This document shows, one piece after another, positions 17,194-26,784 of a DNA stretch of 64,000 nucleotides. Under the pieces are notes generated by a model, which was not told the DNA's origin, made no database searches, and saw nothing but the letters and a program-made list of their open reading frames with translations. This DNA comes from Stieleria varia (GTDB taxonomy: Bacteria > Planctomycetota > Planctomycetia > Pirellulales > Pirellulaceae): assembly GCF_038443385.1 (NCBI RefSeq), contig NZ_CP151726.1:9424001-9488000 (forward strand), read 5' to 3'. Position 1 is the stretch's first letter. Each line of letters begins with the position of its first letter. The position numbers were made by a program, and so were the translations under genes.

Positions 17194-18189
17194 GTGTCGA
17201 CGACCAACCAATTCAACGACAATCAGGTCCGACGACTGGTTCAAGCCATGGAGGTGCAACCCAGTGATCGTCGCGATAGACCAGTCGGGTATCGAGTGGA
17301 CACTGCCGGTCGTGAAACAGCAACCGCGAATGTCGACTACGCTGAGAAAGACCTGTTGTGCAAGACGCACCAGCAACATGATCGCGTTGCCAAAGGATTT
17401 GCCGAGTCACTGTCTCAAATCTGGCAAGGACCCGTTCAAGTCTCGGTCCATCACGTTCGCAGATTTTTGCCAGGGCAACCAAACGTCGATCCACTCAACC
17501 GACTGTACAACGTCCCGTTGCCCAACGCCGGGATACAGATTCAGTCATCTCTGGCATTTGCATTGATCGATCGCATGCTCGGAGGCCAGCCGGACCTGAC
17601 GGATTTTGCCGGACGCTCGATGACGGTCTTGGAGCAACGCTTGCTGCACCGCATCATCGATGACTTTGTCATGCACTGGCAAATCGCGTGGCGTGATGGC
17701 GCTGTGTTCAGCCGGAGCACGATTGCCGACGCAGGCTTTGGACGTGATTTATTGACGTCGATGGATTCGCAACACGAAATGATCTGCGTGGAACTGAATA
17801 TTCAGATGACGGGCAGTCGGGGCGCGTGGATCTGCGTCATGCCGGTGAGCGAACTCGCGTGCCTGAGCGACAGAATCATCGCAGAGGACTGCGAGACGGC
17901 AGTGACCGACGAGTCCGATTCCCACTCGCTGTCTGACCACTCGTTGTCTGACCACTCGTTGTCTGACCACTCGCTGTCTGACCCCGAGGTGGAGGTCACG
18001 GTGACGTTGGAGGTTGCGTCATGCGATGGTGCATCGTCGCCGTCACTGCAGGTGGGCGAATGCTTGACGCTTGATGGGAGTGCACCGATCGTCGCCGACA
18101 TTCGTGTGGCCGGCGTTGTGGTCCGTCGTGGCATGTTGGGTCAATGTGACGGACGCAAGGTCGTGCGTGTGGATCGCGACAAAGGGTGA
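17194..18189 (+). CDS. Orphan FliM/SpoA-like flagellar switch homologue
   Basis: 331 residues from the GTG at 17194, which has AAGGA nine bases upstream; the frame is open to an ATG at 17110 that overlaps proA. Residues about 60-245 resemble the FliM middle domain: FAESLSQIWQGPVQVSV, LYNVPLPNAGIQIQSSLAFALIDRMLGGQ, and MTVLEQRLLHRIIDDF. Residues about 265-331 resemble a SpoA/surface-presentation domain (VTLEVASCDG...LQVGECLTLD). Between them is a (SLSDH)n repeat. FliM forms the C-ring of the flagellar motor, but no other flagellar genes are present, so this may be a chemotaxis or switch protein encoded away from the main locus, or a repurposed copy. It follows proA by 80 bp. Confidence 0.65.
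   Translation: MSTTNQFNDNQVRRLVQAMEVQPSDRRDRPVGYRVDTAGRETATANVDYAEKDLLCKTHQQHDRVAKGFAESLSQIWQGPVQVSVHHVRRFLPGQPNVDPLNRLYNVPLPNAGIQIQSSLAFALIDRMLGGQPDLTDFAGRSMTVLEQRLLHRIIDDFVMHWQIAWRDGAVFSRSTIADAGFGRDLLTSMDSQHEMICVELNIQMTGSRGAWICVMPVSELACLSDRIIAEDCETAVTDESDSHSLSDHSLSDHSLSDHSLSDPEVEVTVTLEVASCDGASSPSLQVGECLTLDGSAPIVADIRVAGVVVRRGMLGQCDGRKVVRVDRDKG
17926..17984 (+). repeat. 15-bp tandem repeat coding for SLSDH units
   Basis: The unit TCGYTGTCTGACCAC is repeated three times in full plus one partial copy (17926, 17941, 17956, 17971). It is in frame, so slippage would change linker length between the two FliM-like domains without breaking the gene. Confidence 0.85.
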
Positions 18190-18198
18190 CCAGAGGCG

Positions 18199-18234
18199 AA
18201 AAAAAACGGCGTCGAGATGCAATCCCGACGCCGC
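18199..18234 (-). terminator. Rho-independent terminator of the HU gene
   Basis: Read on the minus strand: CGGCGTCG, a 11-base loop, CGACGCCG, then a run of eight T. It lies 31 bp beyond the HU stop codon. The same hairpin also lies at the end of the convergent plus-strand gene, but no T-run is present in that direction. Confidence 0.85.
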
Positions 18235-18264
18235 TTGTTGAGTTCAGATCTTTCAGCAGAAGCC

Positions 18265-18582
18265 TCAGATCATTTCCTTCAGTCCCTTCAGGGGACGAAT
18301 CACGACCTTCTTGCTGGCCGGTTTTGGCTTCAGCCAAATTTCGCTACCGTCGGCCGGGTTGCGGCCCTTACGCTTCGGCTTGGCCGGAACGTCCTTGCGT
18401 TGAATCTTGCACAGCCCTGGGATCGTGAACTGACCCGATCCGGTTCGACCAAGCGCCTTGGCGATTTCGCTCGACAGAGCATCAAAGACGGCAGCAACGT
18501 CCTTCTTTGAAAGCTCGGTTTCTTCTGCGATGTTTGCCAGGATCTGAGTCTTGGTAGGGGCTTTTTGCGGAACTTTAGCCAT
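18265..18582 (-). CDS. HU-family DNA-binding protein
   Basis: 105 residues. Histone-like nucleoid protein that bends DNA as a dimer. The HU/IHF fold is clear: helical N-terminus KTQILANIAEETELSKKDVAAVF (first helices), then GSGQFTIPGLCKIQRKDVPAKPKRKGRNP, which contains the beta arm with the conserved GRNP at its tip. The C-terminus KPKPASKKVVIRPLKGLKEMI is longer and more basic than E. coli HU. It starts with 10 residues ahead of the usual fold. ATG at 18582 with AAAGG upstream; ends in a strong terminator, so it is probably monocistronic and well expressed. Confidence 0.93.
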   Translation of the reverse strand: MAKVPQKAPTKTQILANIAEETELSKKDVAAVFDALSSEIAKALGRTGSGQFTIPGLCKIQRKDVPAKPKRKGRNPADGSEIWLKPKPASKKVVIRPLKGLKEMI

Positions 18583-18925
18583 TTGCGAGAACCTTTTCTG
18601 AATGTCTATGATAGGCGGATTAGATGGGAAAATCGGCCCACGTCGTTTCTAAGGGCCATGTGTTATGCGTGCGAGAACAAAGTTGCAACCCGGCTTTCGT
18701 CTAAAAAGCCCCCAAATACCGGTGTTTTTGGGCGTTTCGCACCTCTCGAACCGTAGCACGATATCTCAGCGAGGCCGTGTGGAACCGCAAAAAACGCGAA
18801 AAACAGCGGTTTTTAAGCCAAAAACCGGTCGTTTTGACCGGTGTCGGCATCCACACGAGAAAAATCCCCGGGCATGGGTCGATTTCTCTCAAAACGCGGC
18901 CCGAATCCGGCCTTTGCGGGGCGAA
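18583..18925. other. Region upstream of HU and downstream of the giant gene
   Basis: No gene. It contains the terminator of the large upstream gene at 18819-18842 and, to its left, the probable HU promoter region. On the minus strand TTGCAA (about 18678-18683) followed after 15-17 bases by CATAAC is a possible sigma-70-type promoter, but this is weak. Several runs of AAAAC/GTTTT make the stretch A/T-skewed. Confidence 0.4.
18819..18842 (-). terminator. Rho-independent terminator of the 1638-residue protein gene
   Basis: Minus strand: ACCGGTC, loop AAAAC, GACCGGT, then TTTTT. Perfect 7-bp stem at 18824-18830 and 18836-18842. It lies about 85 bp beyond the stop codon of the large minus-strand gene. 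Confidence 0.7.
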
Positions 18926-21900
18926 TCAGAACGACGACGAGAAGAACCGTCTGGAGCGGACCGGTTGGGTCAACGCCTGATCTACCAACGCCTGATCCAA
19001 ACCAGATGCGGAGTCACCCGCCAGGACGTCCTCGGTCGCACTGACCAACGTGATCGACTCGGCAATGTCCTGGACCGCCTGATCGACCCCGGAGGACGTC
19101 AGCAGTCGTCCACGCGACGATGTGACGACGCTCGCCGGTGTCTGGCTGTCAGCGGTTGTGGCGTCAGAATCGGACGACGCAGCCGCCGTGGCAGGGAGTG
19201 ACGTGCTGTCGGTGCTCACCGCAGCGGAAGTCACCGCAGCGGAGGCCACCGATTCGCCTTCGGGCGTCCCGGTCGCCAGCAACGTCCCGGTCGCCAGCAA
19301 CGTTCCGGTGGACTGGCTGACCGCATCGGAGACCTCTGATGGTGCGTCAGACGAGGTCGCTGCGGAAACGCCGGTTGACGTGCTGCCGGTGGAGACGGTG
19401 GTCGCCGTGAACGGCACCACGCCGTCCTCGACGTTCACGCGATACAGAACCAAGTTGCCCACTTGTCCGCGACGCTGGATTCGATTCCCGTCATTCACGT
19501 TGACGGTCGCGGAGACTTCCGCCGAGTCATCCATGCCGACGATGGTGAGCTGGTTGCCGGCTGCGTCCAGGTGAGCTTGGGGATCGGTAACGGTATCGGT
19601 CGACGGAGAGGCTTGCGTCAATACGCTGTCGCTGCCCGGCTCGACGGCCACCAGCAAGCTCTTGCGAGGAGTTGAACCCAGCCAATCTTGGATCGACAGA
19701 AACTCCGGACGGATGCGTCCCAGTCCGGTCTCGATGGTCATGTCGCCGTCGTCCGCAGCACTCTCCACGTTGATGGTCTTGGCGTTCTCGCCACCGATCA
19801 AGAAAGGAATGGCGGGTACGTTGACCTGATAGTTTCCGGGCAAAACATCAGCGAATCGGAAATTGTCGTTGGCCTGATCGTAGAGCACTGGAACGTCGAT
19901 TGTGTCGCCCAGCAGGTTCGATCCGGTCAAGCGAATGCCTTGATAGTTGGCTGTTCCTTGATTTGAGAAGTTGAGGAAAATATCTCGCACCTGATAGTCA
20001 TTGACGTTGATCGTGAGCGTGCCGCCGCTGATCAATCCGCTACCGTCGGTGACCGAAAAGGTGAACGTTTCCGTTCCGACGAAGGTCGCCGAAGGCGGTG
20101 TATACAAAACATTGCCGGTCGAGGACTCGATCTGAACCGTTCCACCGGCGGACGGTGTACCGAGATTGGTGAATGACAATGTCTCGCCGCTGTCCACGTT
20201 GGTCGGCAAATCGCTCAATCTCAAGACGGTCGTCTGCCCCACACCACGACTGAGCCCCCGTGTCGGGTTCGTCACCGGCGGCGGATCATTGACTGCTGTC
20301 ACCGTGAACGTCACCGTTGCCGATGCCAGTCCACCGCCCGTGTCCCGGATCGTATAGACGACTTGATCGGTCCCGTTGAAATTGGCCGCGGGCTTGTAAA
20401 AGAACTGCGTCCCGTCGCTGCTGATCCGCACGGTTGCACCCGATGAACCCGCATTGACGGAATCCAGCACGAACGCCTGACCCTGAGCATCGGTTTGATC
20501 GTTGGTCAAGACATCATAGGTGGCTTCGGCAGCGTCTTCGGCAACCGTGAACGCGTCACCGACGGCAACCGGTGGCGGATCCGCAGAAGCAACCGTTACC
20601 GAGACGGTGACCGTCTGTGTCAATGCCCCATCACTGACCGTGTAGGTGAATGAATCGGCACCGGTGAATCCCGCCGGTGGCGTGTACAGCACCGCCTTGT
20701 TGTCACTGGAGATCGTAACCACCGCACCGGAGGTCTGGCTGTTGACTGCCGTGACGCTCAACGTTTCTCCCGTATCGGGTGCGATCGAGTCATTGGCCAG
20801 AACGTCCAAGCGAGTCGCCGTGGTGTCTTGCGTGACGTTGAACGTGTCCGCGATACCGGTCGGCGGGTCATTGACCGGCGAGACCGTCACCGTCACCGTC
20901 GCATCGTCTTGGGCACCACTGCCGTTGCCTGCACGATACGTGAACGTCGTCACGCCATTGAAATTTCCTTCGGGAGTGAACACCACTTCGCCGCCACTGA
21001 TCGCGACCGATCCGCCATTGGTCGGTTGCGTCACCGAAACGACCGACAGCGCTCCGCTGCCCGAGCCGATTTGATCATTGATCAAAACGTCGATCGTGGT
21101 CGCGCCCGAATCTTCGTTGACCGTCGCCGAATCGTTGACCAAGGTGAAGTTCAACCCGACGGTCACAGACGCCGTTCCATAGGCCACTTGGTCGGCCGGG
21201 ATCTGCGAGCTCTCGCCGAACAGCAGCACATCGTTGCCCACCGCGTCGGCCGGATCGGTTCTCAACAACGCGGTGCCCGTGCCAACGGTTTCGAATCGAA
21301 CCGTGGCGATCAAACTTTCCTCTTCGTTGGTCGCCGCCAACACGCTGCTCACGGCACCGAGTTCATCAACTTGTCCGCTCGCGATCGTTCCCGCTTGCAA
21401 TGATCCGAAACCATTTGAGAACTGGATTGTGGAACCCGGCACCACACGTACGACATCGGAATCAAACAACAAGTCCGCGTAGGCAGAGAACACGCCGAGC
21501 CGATTGACGAACGACCTTGCATCGACGGCGATGAAGTCGACCAAGAACTGTTCACCCACGCCGAATGAATTCGTGACGTTGCCTGCGGTGTCCTTGACCA
21601 CCAACTTGAGTTCAGCCAACGGCTCACCAGCAACCGTGACCGTAAAGGCTTCCGTGCGTGTGTTGCCAGCGGCATCGGTCAGCGAGATGGCGACGGTATT
21701 GGAACCAAGTTGACTGGCGGTCGGGGTCCAACTGATCAAGCCCGATCCACTATCGATCGTCAGTCCGTTAGGCACGTTCACGGCGGCATACACCAACCCA
21801 GAGCCTTCCTCGGTGCTGTTCAGATCGGTCTGGAACAAACGCCCCTGATTGGCCTGTGTCGCAGCGGTTGCGGTCACGGACGATGGCTGAGTGGTGTCGT

Positions 21901-23842
21901 AGGTCAGCGACAAAGTGGGCGACAGCGTGCTGGTCACACCGTTGCGAGTTTGCCGGGCGGCCAAGTTGTAGGTGCCTTGGCCCAGTGCTGCGATATTGGT
22001 TGTCGTGATCACCACAGTGGTGCCCACAGCGGTTCCCGTCCCCACGACCGTCGAAGTCGCTTGATTGACAATGTCGACGGTCGCTCCGTCGAGCACGCCC
22101 ACGACTTGAAAGGACAACGTCTGCGAGTTGGTGATGTTGTCCGTGTTGCTCGCTCCGCTGTCACTGGTTGCCAACAGTCCCAGCGAGGTCGGTGCTGAAA
22201 CCGTGGTCTGCTCTGCTTCGAAGTTCAACCGAATGATCTGCGTGTCCTGATCGCTGGAACTGTTCCCCGCCACACCGGCACCCGGCCGTACGCCGACCTG
22301 GACATCAACCGGTCCCGTGTACCCGTTCGCGGGCGTCACGGTCAAAACGCCAGTGGTGCTGATCGATGCCGTCGCCTGCGCGCTCGATGCGACGTTGGCA
22401 AAGTACTGAACCGGATCGGCCTCCACATCAACGCTGGTGACCTGAATCACCGCGTTTTGTCCCGCAGGTGACGACGCGGGCACTGCGATCGGCTGCAGGA
22501 ACGGCTGGCTGTTGGCCGTGTCGTTGTTAACATCGACTTGGAATGTTTCGCTGTGCGTATTGCCATCGCCATCGGTCACGGTCACGGTGACCGAGGTGCT
22601 GCCCGTCCCGTTGCCTGTCGCCTTGAGCATCACGACACCGTTCTCCGTGTCGTTAAAAACTTCGACGGTTTCGATGGTGATCGGAGTCGAGGGCAAACCG
22701 GCGCTGTTCACGGCGTGGTTGCTGATCGCTTCACGCACATCCTCGCCTTCGACCAACTGCCCCATCACGGAGTGGTTGAAGTCCAAGTGGCGAGTCGGTC
22801 CTTCGGTGATAAAGAACTGTGAGTTGTTGGTGTCGTCGCCGGCTTTGGCAAACGACAAGACGCCAGAACGATTGTGTTGTAACTCCGCGTCGAAATCGTC
22901 GTCCAAGTCAGGCAGGCTCGATCCGCCCGTTCCCGTTCCGTTGGGATCGCCACCTTGGATCACAAATCCGTCCAAGACACGGTGAAAGATGATCCCGTCA
23001 TAGAAATCCGCGTTGGCCAGATCGATGATCCGACCCGTCGCATCAGGGGCACGCTGCTCGAACAACTCGAACACCATGTCGCCATAGGTCGCCATGTCGA
23101 TGCGGATCGATCGGTTGCCCGTCAGTACAGACGCCTCCAGCAACTGCGGATTGGCCACCGAGACCGAAATCGTCAACGAAGGGTCATCGGGGTCATAAGC
23201 ATCGACCGGAATGTGCAAGGGTGATCCGATCAATACCGTCTGATTGCCAATGGGCTCAAACGTGGGTTGATCGCCCTGAGGAATCGACACGCCCGAAAAG
23301 GTGCTCAGCTCCGCCAACGTCATCAGCCCCACATGCCGGTCCAACTCGGTTCGCGTTTGAGGGTCCGACGACGAGTAACGCACCCAAGTCGGATAGCTGG
23401 TGACATTGTTGTCGATCGCAATTTGCCCCCGAGATCGATCCGGATTGGTGACTTCCACAAACGGCAAGTCGTCTTTGCCGTCCTGAAAGAGTTCTTTCTG
23501 ATTGGTACAGATAGGACACCAATTGGCCCCATAAAACACCACGTTGGCGTCGCCGATGTCCTTGGCAAACTGAACCAGATCCGGAGCTGCCTCGCCCTCA
23601 GGCTGCATCGTGACTTGCAAGAACGACGCAGGCTCTGGCCCCATCAGCGCCGACTGATCGGCAGAGGCGTCCGTGGCGAACAATTCGACGTCGCCGGCAA
23701 GCAACTGACGACGTTCCAGCGACTCAAGCATCAAATGCCCTCGCTGTGTCTTGGTACGTCCACCGTCTCCGGATTGGATCAGACGGCCCAATAAAAGACG
23801 GGCAGTGTCAGGCATCGAGCGACGATTGCGTTTCTGAGACAT
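18926..23842 (-). CDS. Giant secreted protein: thioredoxin-like, cyclophilin and cadherin-like repeats
   Basis: 1638 residues. The N-terminus has the planctomycete LEPR-like export motif (LESLERRQLLAG, residues 40-50). Residues about 75-185 resemble thioredoxin with a CPIC active-site motif at 109-112. Residues about 245-400 are a cyclophilin-type peptidyl-prolyl isomerase with FHRV (286-289), QGGDP and SQFFIT. The middle (about 410-1360) is a string of Ig/cadherin-like modules, several with the planctomycete pattern VNEDSGATTIDVLINDQ and FTPEGNFNGVTTFTY. The C-terminus (about 1480-1600) is low-complexity Ser/Thr/Ala with short repeats (LLATGT). I infer a cell-surface or extracellular folding factor or adhesin. 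Cysteine and proline isomerisation activity in one surface protein would be unusual. Confidence 0.8.
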   Translation of the reverse strand: MSQKRNRRSMPDTARLLLGRLIQSGDGGRTKTQRGHLMLESLERRQLLAGDVELFATDASADQSALMGPEPASFLQVTMQPEGEAAPDLVQFAKDIGDANVVFYGANWCPICTNQKELFQDGKDDLPFVEVTNPDRSRGQIAIDNNVTSYPTWVRYSSSDPQTRTELDRHVGLMTLAELSTFSGVSIPQGDQPTFEPIGNQTVLIGSPLHIPVDAYDPDDPSLTISVSVANPQLLEASVLTGNRSIRIDMATYGDMVFELFEQRAPDATGRIIDLANADFYDGIIFHRVLDGFVIQGGDPNGTGTGGSSLPDLDDDFDAELQHNRSGVLSFAKAGDDTNNSQFFITEGPTRHLDFNHSVMGQLVEGEDVREAISNHAVNSAGLPSTPITIETVEVFNDTENGVVMLKATGNGTGSTSVTVTVTDGDGNTHSETFQVDVNNDTANSQPFLQPIAVPASSPAGQNAVIQVTSVDVEADPVQYFANVASSAQATASISTTGVLTVTPANGYTGPVDVQVGVRPGAGVAGNSSSDQDTQIIRLNFEAEQTTVSAPTSLGLLATSDSGASNTDNITNSQTLSFQVVGVLDGATVDIVNQATSTVVGTGTAVGTTVVITTTNIAALGQGTYNLAARQTRNGVTSTLSPTLSLTYDTTQPSSVTATAATQANQGRLFQTDLNSTEEGSGLVYAAVNVPNGLTIDSGSGLISWTPTASQLGSNTVAISLTDAAGNTRTEAFTVTVAGEPLAELKLVVKDTAGNVTNSFGVGEQFLVDFIAVDARSFVNRLGVFSAYADLLFDSDVVRVVPGSTIQFSNGFGSLQAGTIASGQVDELGAVSSVLAATNEEESLIATVRFETVGTGTALLRTDPADAVGNDVLLFGESSQIPADQVAYGTASVTVGLNFTLVNDSATVNEDSGATTIDVLINDQIGSGSGALSVVSVTQPTNGGSVAISGGEVVFTPEGNFNGVTTFTYRAGNGSGAQDDATVTVTVSPVNDPPTGIADTFNVTQDTTATRLDVLANDSIAPDTGETLSVTAVNSQTSGAVVTISSDNKAVLYTPPAGFTGADSFTYTVSDGALTQTVTVSVTVASADPPPVAVGDAFTVAEDAAEATYDVLTNDQTDAQGQAFVLDSVNAGSSGATVRISSDGTQFFYKPAANFNGTDQVVYTIRDTGGGLASATVTFTVTAVNDPPPVTNPTRGLSRGVGQTTVLRLSDLPTNVDSGETLSFTNLGTPSAGGTVQIESSTGNVLYTPPSATFVGTETFTFSVTDGSGLISGGTLTINVNDYQVRDIFLNFSNQGTANYQGIRLTGSNLLGDTIDVPVLYDQANDNFRFADVLPGNYQVNVPAIPFLIGGENAKTINVESAADDGDMTIETGLGRIRPEFLSIQDWLGSTPRKSLLVAVEPGSDSVLTQASPSTDTVTDPQAHLDAAGNQLTIVGMDDSAEVSATVNVNDGNRIQRRGQVGNLVLYRVNVEDGVVPFTATTVSTGSTSTGVSAATSSDAPSEVSDAVSQSTGTLLATGTLLATGTPEGESVASAAVTSAAVSTDSTSLPATAAASSDSDATTADSQTPASVVTSSRGRLLTSSGVDQAVQDIAESITLVSATEDVLAGDSASGLDQALVDQALTQPVRSRRFFSSSF

Positions 23843-24536
23843 GTTTTCTATTCAGCTTTCAAACGCTGGGGAAAAATCAAAGTTGCACTGGGCTAGCAAA
23901 TGGGGCTAGCAAAGTGGTCGCGAACAAATTGGGCTAGCAAATCCGGCATCTCGTCTCCAATGCCGGTTGCGCGAGATACACCGTCCATCGATCGTTCGAC
24001 CATTTGACCAACTTCGGCTGAGAAAATTCAGCACAACCGGCAGGGTTTGACATGCCGGTGGCACGGTAACCCGATTATCGATCGACTTTGGGGAAAGGGA
24101 ACTCAACAAATGTGCATATTCATCTGCCATGCGACCCGTGGCCTCTGTAATCCACTTAGGCCTGAAATCCGGCGGCTTTGTCACGAAAAACAACGCGAAA
24201 ACCTCCCGACAGGCTTTTCGTTAGCGATTAGGACGCACGCCGACAGGCCGTTGTTCCCTCAAGATGCAAACGAAGGTGCCAGAGAGCGGCAAAACACCCC
24301 TCCACAGAGGTTGCGACCCCGTCGTTTGACCCGCAGCCGCAGGCGTAGGAGACACTACCAAATGGATAGAAACGCAGCGTCAAACGCCGATTCCCCCTGC
24401 GCCTGCGGCTACGGGTGGACTGCTAAGAGTTTTGTGTTGACATTGTTTTATCAGTCCATGTTTTTGTTCCATGCATCGCGATCAAAGTGAGCCTCGGGCA
24501 CTAGCCGTGGGCCGGCACCACAATCCGCCTCAGACG

Positions 24537-24690
24537 CTAGCCCGGATTACTCACGCCACTGACTACAGTCTTCGCAATACGTTTGCACCAAACGGTTTAC
24601 ACGGATTGGCACGAAAACAGTCTGCGCATATCAGCCGCCACGCGATAGCGTCCGGTTCTCAAGCCTGTAATCGGGAACCGGACGCTATCG
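24537..24690. repeat. Family B repeat, copy 1
   Basis: Shares about 150 bp with 29692-29841: GCCCGGATT, CTACAGTCTTCGCAATACG, then GCCGCCACGCGATAGCG. It ends in a hairpin CGATAGCGTCCGGTTC (24643-24658) / GAACCGGACGCTATCG (24675-24690). Confidence 0.75.
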
Positions 24691-24795
24691 ATAGCGTCCC
24701 TCTTAGAACGCGCAGGAAACAAAGCATTTTGCGAGATAGTGGCGTTGAATCCCAAACAGATCAACGTCGCTAAGCGGATGACGCTACCAAACGCG

Positions 24796-24884
24796 GTGAG
24801 CCGTGACGCGTGAGCGGCCGGGTCTTACACGTATCAAGTATCCATTTCAGTGCGTAAAACCCGTGGGCTGACGGCCAGCGGCTA
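24796..24884. repeat. Family A core, degenerate copy
   Basis: GGTGAGCCGTGACGCGTGAG at the left and GGGCTGACGGCCAGCGGCTAA at the right form a partial palindrome like the core of 14690-14755. The terminal inverted repeats of family A are missing here. Confidence 0.45.
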
Positions 24885-24954
24885 AGGGCGTATGACACCA
24901 AAGAGCGTTTGATAGCACAACCACGCTAAGCGGGACGCTCTTTATCGCGTGCCA

Positions 24955-25035
24955 GCTGATGAATAATCCGCGCCTAGCCGGCGGCCGGCACCACAATCCG
25001 CCTCAGGCCCACGGCTAGCGCCTGAGGCTCATTGG
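24955..25035. repeat. Mixed remnant: family B end next to a CTAGCC palindrome
   Basis: GCGTGCCAGCTGATGAATAA (about 24948-24967) is the outer end of family B. It runs into CGCCTAGCCGGCGGCC, later matched by GGCCCACGGCTAGCGCCTGA, a core shared with 24500-24540 and 38466-38526. Confidence 0.4.
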
Positions 25036-25143
25036 GGGCCACCAGCTGTGCCGGCAGTAGGGACAGAAACCTGCGCAAACCCAAAAAGACACAACCCCAA
25101 CGTTGTGACAGTCCGGGCTACGGGTCAAACAGGTCGTAGGGCC

Positions 25144-25359
25144 TCAGTCTGGCGGTGGGTCGTAGCCGCCGGGGTTCCATGGGTGACAACGCAGGATGCG
25201 GCGGCACGTCAGCCACAGACCCTTGACGGCCCCCTTTCGCTCAATGACTTCCTTGGCGTATTGGCTACATGTCGGCGTGAATCGACAATTCTGACCCAGC
25301 AGCGGGCTGATCCCGATTTGGTAAAACCGGATCAGAGCGATCATGAACCAACGAACCAT
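25144..25359 (-). CDS. yidD: Membrane protein insertion efficiency factor YidD
   Basis: 71 residues, normal length for the family. Amphipathic N-terminus followed by the family signature IGISPLLGQNCRFTPTCSQYA and CRRILRCHPWNPGGYDPPP. YidD lies at the inner face of the cytoplasmic membrane and helps YidC insert proteins. In most bacteria it sits by rpmH-rnpA-yidC; here it instead follows glgC by 30 bp on the same strand. Confidence 0.93.
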   Translation of the reverse strand: MVRWFMIALIRFYQIGISPLLGQNCRFTPTCSQYAKEVIERKGAVKGLWLTCRRILRCHPWNPGGYDPPPD

Positions 25360-25389
25360 CCATTCACTCCGTCACCCCGGTAGCGTCGA

Positions 25390-26673
25390 TCAAGCTTGAA
25401 AACCGTCTTCGATCACACCGTTCTTGATGACGATGGAGATTCCGTCACGAATCTGGAATGCCTCGTCTTCGCCCTGGGTTTGAATTCCCGTTTCGTTGGT
25501 GATCCGAACGTTCTTTCCGATGCGGCTGTTTTTGTCCAGGATCGCGCCTTGGATCACGCTGTTGTCGCCGATCCCCAACGAGATGGATTCGGAGTCCAAT
25601 TGATTCTGATCCTCCATGTAATCGGCGCCCATGACAACGGAGTCTTTGATCGTAACGTTGTCTCCAATCCGGGTTCGCAAACCGATCACGCTGTTCTCGA
25701 TCGTCACGTTGTTACCGATTCTGCAACCGTCGGCGATCAAACTGCCGTCGATCTTGACGTCCCCCATGATCGTCGGTGGCAAGAAACGCGGGCGACTGTA
25801 AATCGGCGCTTCACGACTGCCGATTTCGAACGGCGGGTTCTTGCTCGCCAGGCTCAAGTTGGCTTCGTAGAATGCTCGGATCGTTCCGATGTCCTCCCAG
25901 TAGCCGTCGAACAAGTGCACCTGAACCTTGCGTGAACCGATCGCCTTGGGGAAGACCTCTTTGCCGAAGTCCGAGTCGTCGTTTCCCTCCAGCAATTCCA
26001 TCATCACGGACTTGTTGAAGATATACAGCCCCATGCTGGCCAAGCAGTCGCGGCCTTTGCTGGGGATGCCACGCGCGTCGATCCACGCCGGATCCATCCG
26101 AACTTTGGCCAGATCTTCTTCGGTCTGAGGTTTCTCGACAAACCCCCGGACATTTCCTGCATCATCCACCTGCATGATTCCTAGCGACGAAGCGTCTTCG
26201 CGATCGACCGGGATACCCGCGATCGTCGCATCCGCTCCCGACTCGATGTGCGTTCGCATCATGTCGCGAAAGTCCATCCGGTACAGTTGGTCGCCCGACA
26301 GAATCAGGACGTGTTCGACCCAAGGCTGTTCGATGTAACGCAAATTCTTTCGGACCGCGTCAGCCGTTCCCTGGTACCAATCGGTACCCGAAGTGACCGT
26401 CTGCTGAGCCGCCAACAATTCGACAAACCCACCATTGAAATGGTCAAAGAAATAGGTCTGGCGGAGGTGACGGTGAAGACTGACCGACAAGAACTGCGTC
26501 AACACGTAAACACGATTCAAACCGCTGTTGATGCAGTTGCTGATCGGAATGTCGATCAAGCGATACTTTGCCGCGAGTGGTACCGCTGGTTTGGCGCGGA
26601 TCTTCGTCAGCGGAAACAAACGGGTCCCGCGACCGCCACCCAAAATCAACGCGATTGTATTTGAAAGATCCAT
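25390..26673 (-). CDS. glgC: Glucose-1-phosphate adenylyltransferase
   Basis: Makes ADP-glucose from glucose-1-phosphate and ATP, the committed step of glycogen synthesis. 427 residues from the ATG at 26673; the 25 extra codons upstream do not resemble the family. Features: nucleotide-binding GGGRGTRLFPLT (12-23), KPAVPLAAKYRLIDIPISN, the glucose-phosphate region GTADAVRKN, FVEKP and YWEDIGTIRAFYEAN. A left-handed beta-helix C-terminus follows (GNNVTIENSVIG, GDNVTIKDSVVMG). The form resembles the cyanobacterial/plant type. Other glycogen genes are not in this window. Confidence 0.94.
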   Translation of the reverse strand: MDLSNTIALILGGGRGTRLFPLTKIRAKPAVPLAAKYRLIDIPISNCINSGLNRVYVLTQFLSVSLHRHLRQTYFFDHFNGGFVELLAAQQTVTSGTDWYQGTADAVRKNLRYIEQPWVEHVLILSGDQLYRMDFRDMMRTHIESGADATIAGIPVDREDASSLGIMQVDDAGNVRGFVEKPQTEEDLAKVRMDPAWIDARGIPSKGRDCLASMGLYIFNKSVMMELLEGNDDSDFGKEVFPKAIGSRKVQVHLFDGYWEDIGTIRAFYEANLSLASKNPPFEIGSREAPIYSRPRFLPPTIMGDVKIDGSLIADGCRIGNNVTIENSVIGLRTRIGDNVTIKDSVVMGADYMEDQNQLDSESISLGIGDNSVIQGAILDKNSRIGKNVRITNETGIQTQGEDEAFQIRDGISIVIKNGVIEDGFQA

Positions 26674-26784
26674 CAGCCTGTCCGATCGGTGTCGTTTTAC
26701 TTCAGAGGTATACAGCAACTGCCATGCGTTCAGTTTTAACGGAGCCATGCACCAATTGAAACCGGCCCCACCGGCAAAGAAACA

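Larger units (their letters stand above)
23843..25143. other. 1.3-kb gene-free region rich in repeats
   Basis: No gene is supported. Near the left end GGGCTAGCAAA occurs three times (23890-23945). The remainder holds three repeat elements described separately (24537-24690, 24796-24884, 24955-25035) and a hairpin-like CCGCAGCCGCAGGCGTAGG / CCTGCGCCTGCGGCTACGG pair at about 24329-24348 and 24396-24415. Open frames such as 24047-24490 read through these repeats and have no protein-like composition. Confidence 0.5.

Noticed and set aside
17926..17984. Possible CRISPR-like direct repeats
   Set aside because: Units are contiguous without spacers and in frame within a coding gene.
24047..24490. 147-residue plus-strand ORF in the repeat-rich region
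   Set aside because: It crosses repeats and a palindrome and has a low-quality composition.
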